From contig JAFAFM010000346.1 of assembly GCA_023423495.1 (NCBI GenBank), forward strand, positions 1 through 8,610: DNA of 8,610 bases. Direction: 5' to 3'. Shown here piece by piece: positions 6,279-8,610 of this stretch (the first letter of the stretch is position 1; every line of letters starts with the position of its first letter). The position numbers and the translations under genes are program-made. The notes beneath the pieces are model-generated. The model did no database searches. It saw only the letters and a program-made list of their open reading frames with translations, and was not told the DNA's origin. Source of the stretch: Armatimonadota bacterium. GTDB lineage: Bacteria; Armatimonadota; Fimbriimonadia; Fimbriimonadales; Fimbriimonadaceae.

Positions 6279-7159
6279 TACAATGCTGAAGGAAGGAATG
6301 GACCGGCCGGAGTTTGATACCAACCGCGAACCATCAGGTTCCAAGGTGACCGTGCCTGCATTCCGTTTGCCAAGCACCACGCGAAAAGCTCCGCATTGCG
6401 TGTGGGCACGAAGATCCCGGACATCGTGAACTCCTCAACCGACGCGATAAGAGCATAAAGACCCTCATTCCGCGTGGCGACGGCGTGTCCCAGAAAGCCC
6501 AAATCCGTGGCATAGCCCACCATCTCTCCATCTTTCAGGGTGACTCTTGCCGTTCCGTGCTCGATGGCGCCATCGATGTCGGCTCTGCGCGAATGGCCGT
6601 GACTCCGCCGGAACAGTTCATCCATCGGAGCCGCGTTATCCGGAGTAGCTGGACGCACCGAATAGCCGCTTGGCATTGCCCGGGCTCCCGGTGGATTCAT
6701 CATCACAACTAAAGGCTCTTTCACTTGGAAGCCGCGCTTTGCATAAAGCGACAGCGAGACCAAGTTAAACGCCGCCTGTGTTAATCGGACGGATTCCTGA
6801 TTAAATGCCTCGGCATTACGCAACACTTCATTAAAAAGCATTCCACCGTATCCGCCTGACTGATATTCAGGACTAACAAACACTGGCCCGATACCCGCAA
6901 CCGTTTCGCTTGTCCACAACGATGCACCACCGATGATTTCGCCGTCTCGGACCAAAACAGTGGTCTGCCCGTTTGGCAATTCCAAGATGTGATCCGTGAG
7001 TTCATGGACCTCATCTTCAGACTCAAAGTCCCGCGGGAAGCCGTGGCGATCAGTTACACCGCTAAAAGCGGAATACCAGGCTTTCGCTATGCCCTTTGCG
7101 TCATTCGCTTCCGCTTTGCGAAGCGTGGTTGTTCCGTAAATCAGTGTCTCCTGAATCAT
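6275..7159 (-). CDS. Tandem-GNAT N-acetyltransferase
   Basis: A 294-residue cytoplasmic protein with two GNAT-fold halves. The N-terminal half (about 11-150) has the acetyl-CoA motif A, beginning GIGPVFVSPEYQ (89-100) with the pyrophosphate loop QSGGYGG at 100-106, and the later 'LYAKRGF' strand-helix (138-144) common at the end of GNAT domains. The C-terminal half (about 165-284) starts again with a GNAT-like 'YSVRPATPDN' strand but has no readable acetyl-CoA loop, so it is probably a degenerate, structural or substrate-binding half. The substrate is unknown. The ATG at 7159 is chosen over the TTG at 7207 because GGAG lies 7 nt upstream and the GNAT homology starts just after it. A 26-codon ORF with a strong SD ends across this start (ATGA), so translation may be coupled. 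The 3' end shares its stop with the oxidoreductase. Confidence 0.85.
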   Translation of the reverse strand: MIQETLIYGTTTLRKAEANDAKGIAKAWYSAFSGVTDRHGFPRDFESEDEVHELTDHILELPNGQTTVLVRDGEIIGGASLWTSETVAGIGPVFVSPEYQSGGYGGMLFNEVLRNAEAFNQESVRLTQAAFNLVSLSLYAKRGFQVKEPLVVMMNPPGARAMPSGYSVRPATPDNAAPMDELFRRSHGHSRRADIDGAIEHGTARVTLKDGEMVGYATDLGFLGHAVATRNEGLYALIASVEEFTMSGIFVPTRNAELFAWCLANGMQARSPWNLMVRGWYQTPAGPFLPSALY

Positions 7160-7236
7160 CTTGGGTCTCCAAGAATCGTAGAGTTGTGAGACATTTGTAG
7201 GCCGCAACCGTGAGCGGCTGAATTCAATTCACTCAT
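7156..7236 (-). CDS. Candidate 26-residue leader ORF upstream of the GNAT gene
   Basis: An ATG at 7236 is preceded by AGGAG (7249-7245) at an ideal 8-nt distance, a better SD than that of the GNAT gene. The ORF runs 26 codons (start MSELNSAAHGCG, end ILGDPR) and its TGA overlaps the GNAT ATG as ATGA, in a different frame. This layout is typical of a translated upstream ORF coupled to the main gene. I see no run of regulatory codons, no signal peptide and no hydrophobic stretch. It may be a true leader peptide, or the SD may be fortuitous. Conservation is the test. Confidence 0.5.
   Translation of the reverse strand: MSELNSAAHGCGLQMSHNSTILGDPR
7167..7170 (-). promoter_or_regulatory. Ribosome binding site of the GNAT gene
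   Basis: GGAG on the minus strand, 7 nt before the ATG at 7159. It lies inside the upstream short ORF, so ribosomes translating that ORF would pass over it. Confidence 0.6.
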
Positions 7237-7244
7237 TGGAAATT

Positions 7245-7249
7245 CTCCT
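7245..7249 (-). promoter_or_regulatory. Ribosome binding site of the leader ORF
   Basis: AGGAG on the minus strand, 8 nt before the ATG at 7236. Eight nt further upstream lies the inverted repeat at 7258-7281, close enough for a folded RNA to affect access to this site. Confidence 0.55.
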
Positions 7250-7257
7250 GAAAAGTC

Positions 7258-7281
7258 GCCACTAGTCGACAGGCTAGTGGC
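7258..7281. repeat. Inverted repeat in the divergent intergenic region
   Basis: GCCACTAG (7258-7265) and its exact complement CTAGTGGC (7274-7281) flank an 8-nt spacer. It could be a dyad operator for the divergent genes or an RNA hairpin in the 5' leader of the leader-ORF/GNAT mRNA. On the minus strand it is followed by GACTTTTC, a poor T-tract, so a terminator is less likely. Confidence 0.5.
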
Positions 7282-7395
7282 TCAGTTGCCGCCTATGATT
7301 GGACCCTCACCCAGAACTTGATCCTTCCTGCCGAACGTCAGGTCCTGGGACGCAACAATGGTCGGGTGCTTCCAGATTGGCAATAATTCAATTCA

Positions 7396-8286
7396 GTGGA
7401 TGATCAGCCTTTGAACCCCGAGCAAGTGCGAGATGAGGCGCATGCATGGGTTGCCAGGTTTGCCCCGCTGGTGTTGGGGAACGATATCCTCACTGAGAAT
7501 GAGGTTCGACACAGGATTGCCACCGCAGAGGTACTCCAAGAACAAGGCAAGGCTCTACAGGATCGACTCGCGTCCATCTCCCAAACCGATCCGGAACTTA
7601 TCAAGACTGTGCACAGCGCACTTTCCGAACTAGAATCCATCGAGACGGATTTCAGATTGCAGCTGGGCCGGCTCGCCCCGGGCGACCCTGCAGGCAGGGC
7701 GAGCTTGGATGCCGTAAACGAAAGGTTGGCAGAACGCCTTGCCCGCAAGGAAGTCGGTTTGCCGACCACGTCCACAATCCCCGACGTCCTTGAACTCAAA
7801 GTTTCGCCGGGCAACAAGGCTGCCGCAGCAGGACTGGGAATCTTTGGTTTGGGCTGGAACAGCTTCACCGCTGTTCACGCCACCTTTATGATCGGCGGTA
7901 TGGCGCAGGCGTTCGGCTGGGCCGCGCTCGGACTTCTTGCTTTCTACGGGATCTTCTTCAGTGTTGGCGTCGGGATGTGGATCGCCGCATATCACGCCGC
8001 GGCGTCGGAGTCCATCAAGCTTGAAGGGCGGAAGCTGAGCGTAACGCAAAAGCTTGGTCCAATCCTGAAAACCAAGGAATATCAGCTGCCTGAAGGAGCT
8101 CAAGCTACGATTTCGGTGATGGACATGCCTCGTATGTCAAACAACCGGGGCGGTTCCAAGCCTACGCCGGTCATTCAGCTCCATGATGTCGACGGAAATG
8201 CCATCGGGATCGGCGCCACGTCTACCAACGTCCAACGTCGGCAGAACATGGACAAGATCAACTCCTACCTTAAGATTTACGGTTAG
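7396..8286 (+). CDS. Uncharacterised two-helix membrane protein with cytoplasmic helical N-terminus
   Basis: A 296-residue protein that I cannot name. Residues 1-130 are soluble, charged and largely helical, with a likely coiled-coil or helical-bundle region at about 35-118. Two adjacent transmembrane helices follow (about 143-168 and 174-198) with a very short turn, forming a membrane hairpin rich in Gly and aromatic residues (FGLGWNSF, AFGWAALGLLAFYGIFF). After them comes a beta-rich tail (about 204-296) starting 'IKLEGRKLSVTQKLG', which looks like the compact domains found after membrane hairpins in DUF3592/PH-like membrane proteins; this is inference. The start is GTG at 7396, the first possible start after an in-frame stop at 7384; no SD is seen, so a leaderless or later start (for example GTG 7426) is possible. 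The stop overlaps the stop of the convergent SPFH gene by 4 bp. Confidence 0.75.
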   Translation: MDDQPLNPEQVRDEAHAWVARFAPLVLGNDILTENEVRHRIATAEVLQEQGKALQDRLASISQTDPELIKTVHSALSELESIETDFRLQLGRLAPGDPAGRASLDAVNERLAERLARKEVGLPTTSTIPDVLELKVSPGNKAAAAGLGIFGLGWNSFTAVHATFMIGGMAQAFGWAALGLLAFYGIFFSVGVGMWIAAYHAAASESIKLEGRKLSVTQKLGPILKTKEYQLPEGAQATISVMDMPRMSNNRGGSKPTPVIQLHDVDGNAIGIGATSTNVQRRQNMDKINSYLKIYG

Positions 8287-8610
8287 GATTGGAATGGGGG
8301 CGCCTGGGCTTTTCGAGGCTGGCCAGGTACATTCGCGGCCGCTTCGTTGGCATTGAGCATGCTGGTGAAGATTTCCTCACCTAGACTGGAAACCGAGCTA
8401 GGAGACGTCGGCATGAAGATGACTTTCGCCTTGTCACCATGGGCAACGTCGCGCAACGCATCGAAATATTGGTTAATCAGAACGAGCCGCATGAGGTCGT
8501 TTGCATCGGCATCCGGCATGGCCGCCTTCAGACTATCCACCGAAAGCGCTAAACCACCTACGATCGCTTCGCGTTGCTTGGCGATACCTTCACCCTGCAG
8601 TCGCTTGGAC
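8283..8610 (-). CDS. SPFH/band 7 domain protein, C-terminal fragment (continues beyond window)
   Basis: The frame is open from the right edge, giving about 108 C-terminal residues; the apparent GTG start at 8540 is internal. The fragment begins KRLQGEGIAKQREAIVGGL, typical of the end of the long helix of SPFH (stomatin/prohibitin/flotillin/HflK) proteins. It continues with 'DLMRLVLINQYFDALRDVA' and 'KVIFMPTSPSS', the usual segment after the helix, then a short variable tail. SPFH proteins form membrane-attached oligomeric cages or microdomains on the inner membrane. Here the gene is convergent with the two-helix membrane protein and shares overlapping stop codons with it. Which SPFH subfamily it belongs to cannot be told without the N-terminal half. 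Confidence 0.88.
   Translation of the reverse strand, partial: SKRLQGEGIAKQREAIVGGLALSVDSLKAAMPDADANDLMRLVLINQYFDALRDVAHGDKAKVIFMPTSPSSVSSLGEEIFTSMLNANEAAANVPGQPRKAQAPPFQS

Larger units (their letters stand above)
7221..7395 (+). repeat. 11-bp direct repeat AATTCAATTCA, two copies 164 bp apart
   Basis: Identical copies lie at 7221-7231, inside the leader ORF beside its start, and at 7385-7395, immediately before the GTG of the membrane-protein gene. Each is itself a doubled AATTC. They sit at the two edges of the divergent intergenic region, which suggests a shared binding site, but such a short AT-rich match can also arise by chance. Confidence 0.35.
7237..7395. promoter_or_regulatory. Divergent intergenic region between the leader-ORF/GNAT unit and the membrane-protein gene
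   Basis: 159 bp without a convincing gene. It holds the inverted repeat at 7258-7281, a -10-like TATGAT at 7294-7299 (+ strand, no good -35) and an AATAAT box at 7382-7387 that ends 8 nt before the GTG at 7396. There is no SD before that GTG. No promoter can be assigned with confidence. Confidence 0.35.

Noticed and set aside
7258..7281. Inverted repeat as an intrinsic terminator
   Set aside because: The stem is only 8 bp, there is no proper T-tract on either strand, and no gene ends nearby.
7358..7414. 18-codon + strand ORF overlapping the start of the membrane-protein gene
   Set aside because: Only a weak GGGA before its ATG, and no other support; probably chance.
7404..8103. Two minus-strand ORFs (154 and 157 codons) antisense to the membrane protein
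   Set aside because: No SD or domain; the + frame has coherent helices and membrane segments.

Overview
The window is bacterial chromosomal DNA with densely packed protein genes, no RNA gene, no insertion sequence and no CRISPR array. The gene mix (class III cyclase with a CHASE2 sensor, a Tat-exported Gfo/Idh/MocA oxidoreductase, secreted DUF3011 proteins, an SPFH protein) fits a Gram-negative-type soil or water bacterium. Armatimonadota, Acidobacteriota or Planctomycetota are plausible, and I lean weakly to Armatimonadota because strong Shine-Dalgarno (SD) genes sit next to SD-less, possibly leaderless ones. No single marker fixes the phylum.

Left part (1-2577, + strand): the 3' portion of a CHASE2-cyclase gene, followed 2 bp later by a gene for a duplicated FecR-like protein without a signal peptide. 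They look like one translationally coupled operon: an envelope sensor making a cyclic nucleotide, plus a partner protein. Stretches of the FecR-like gene are AT-richer than the right half of the window.

Middle (2499-5064, - strand): a PhyH-type Fe(II)/2-oxoglutarate dioxygenase whose 3' end overlaps the FecR-like gene by 79 bp. Upstream of it are two paralogous secreted proteins, each with two DUF3011 repeats and a related C-terminal domain. Each of these two genes has its own strong SD, a non-ATG start and its own intrinsic terminator, so they appear to be separate transcription units.

Right part (5193-8610): a glucose-fructose-oxidoreductase-like Tat protein (+); a tandem-GNAT acetyltransferase (-) preceded by a 26-codon candidate leader ORF that overlaps its start as ATGA; an uncharacterised two-helix membrane protein (+); and the C-terminal part of an SPFH/band 7 protein (-). 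The two convergent pairs here share their stop codons in a 4-bp overlap (TTAA and TTAG). All three convergent junctions in the window therefore overlap, with no terminator seen between them.

Functionally the window looks like small independent units rather than one pathway. The one likely functional pair is the CHASE2-cyclase with its FecR-like partner.
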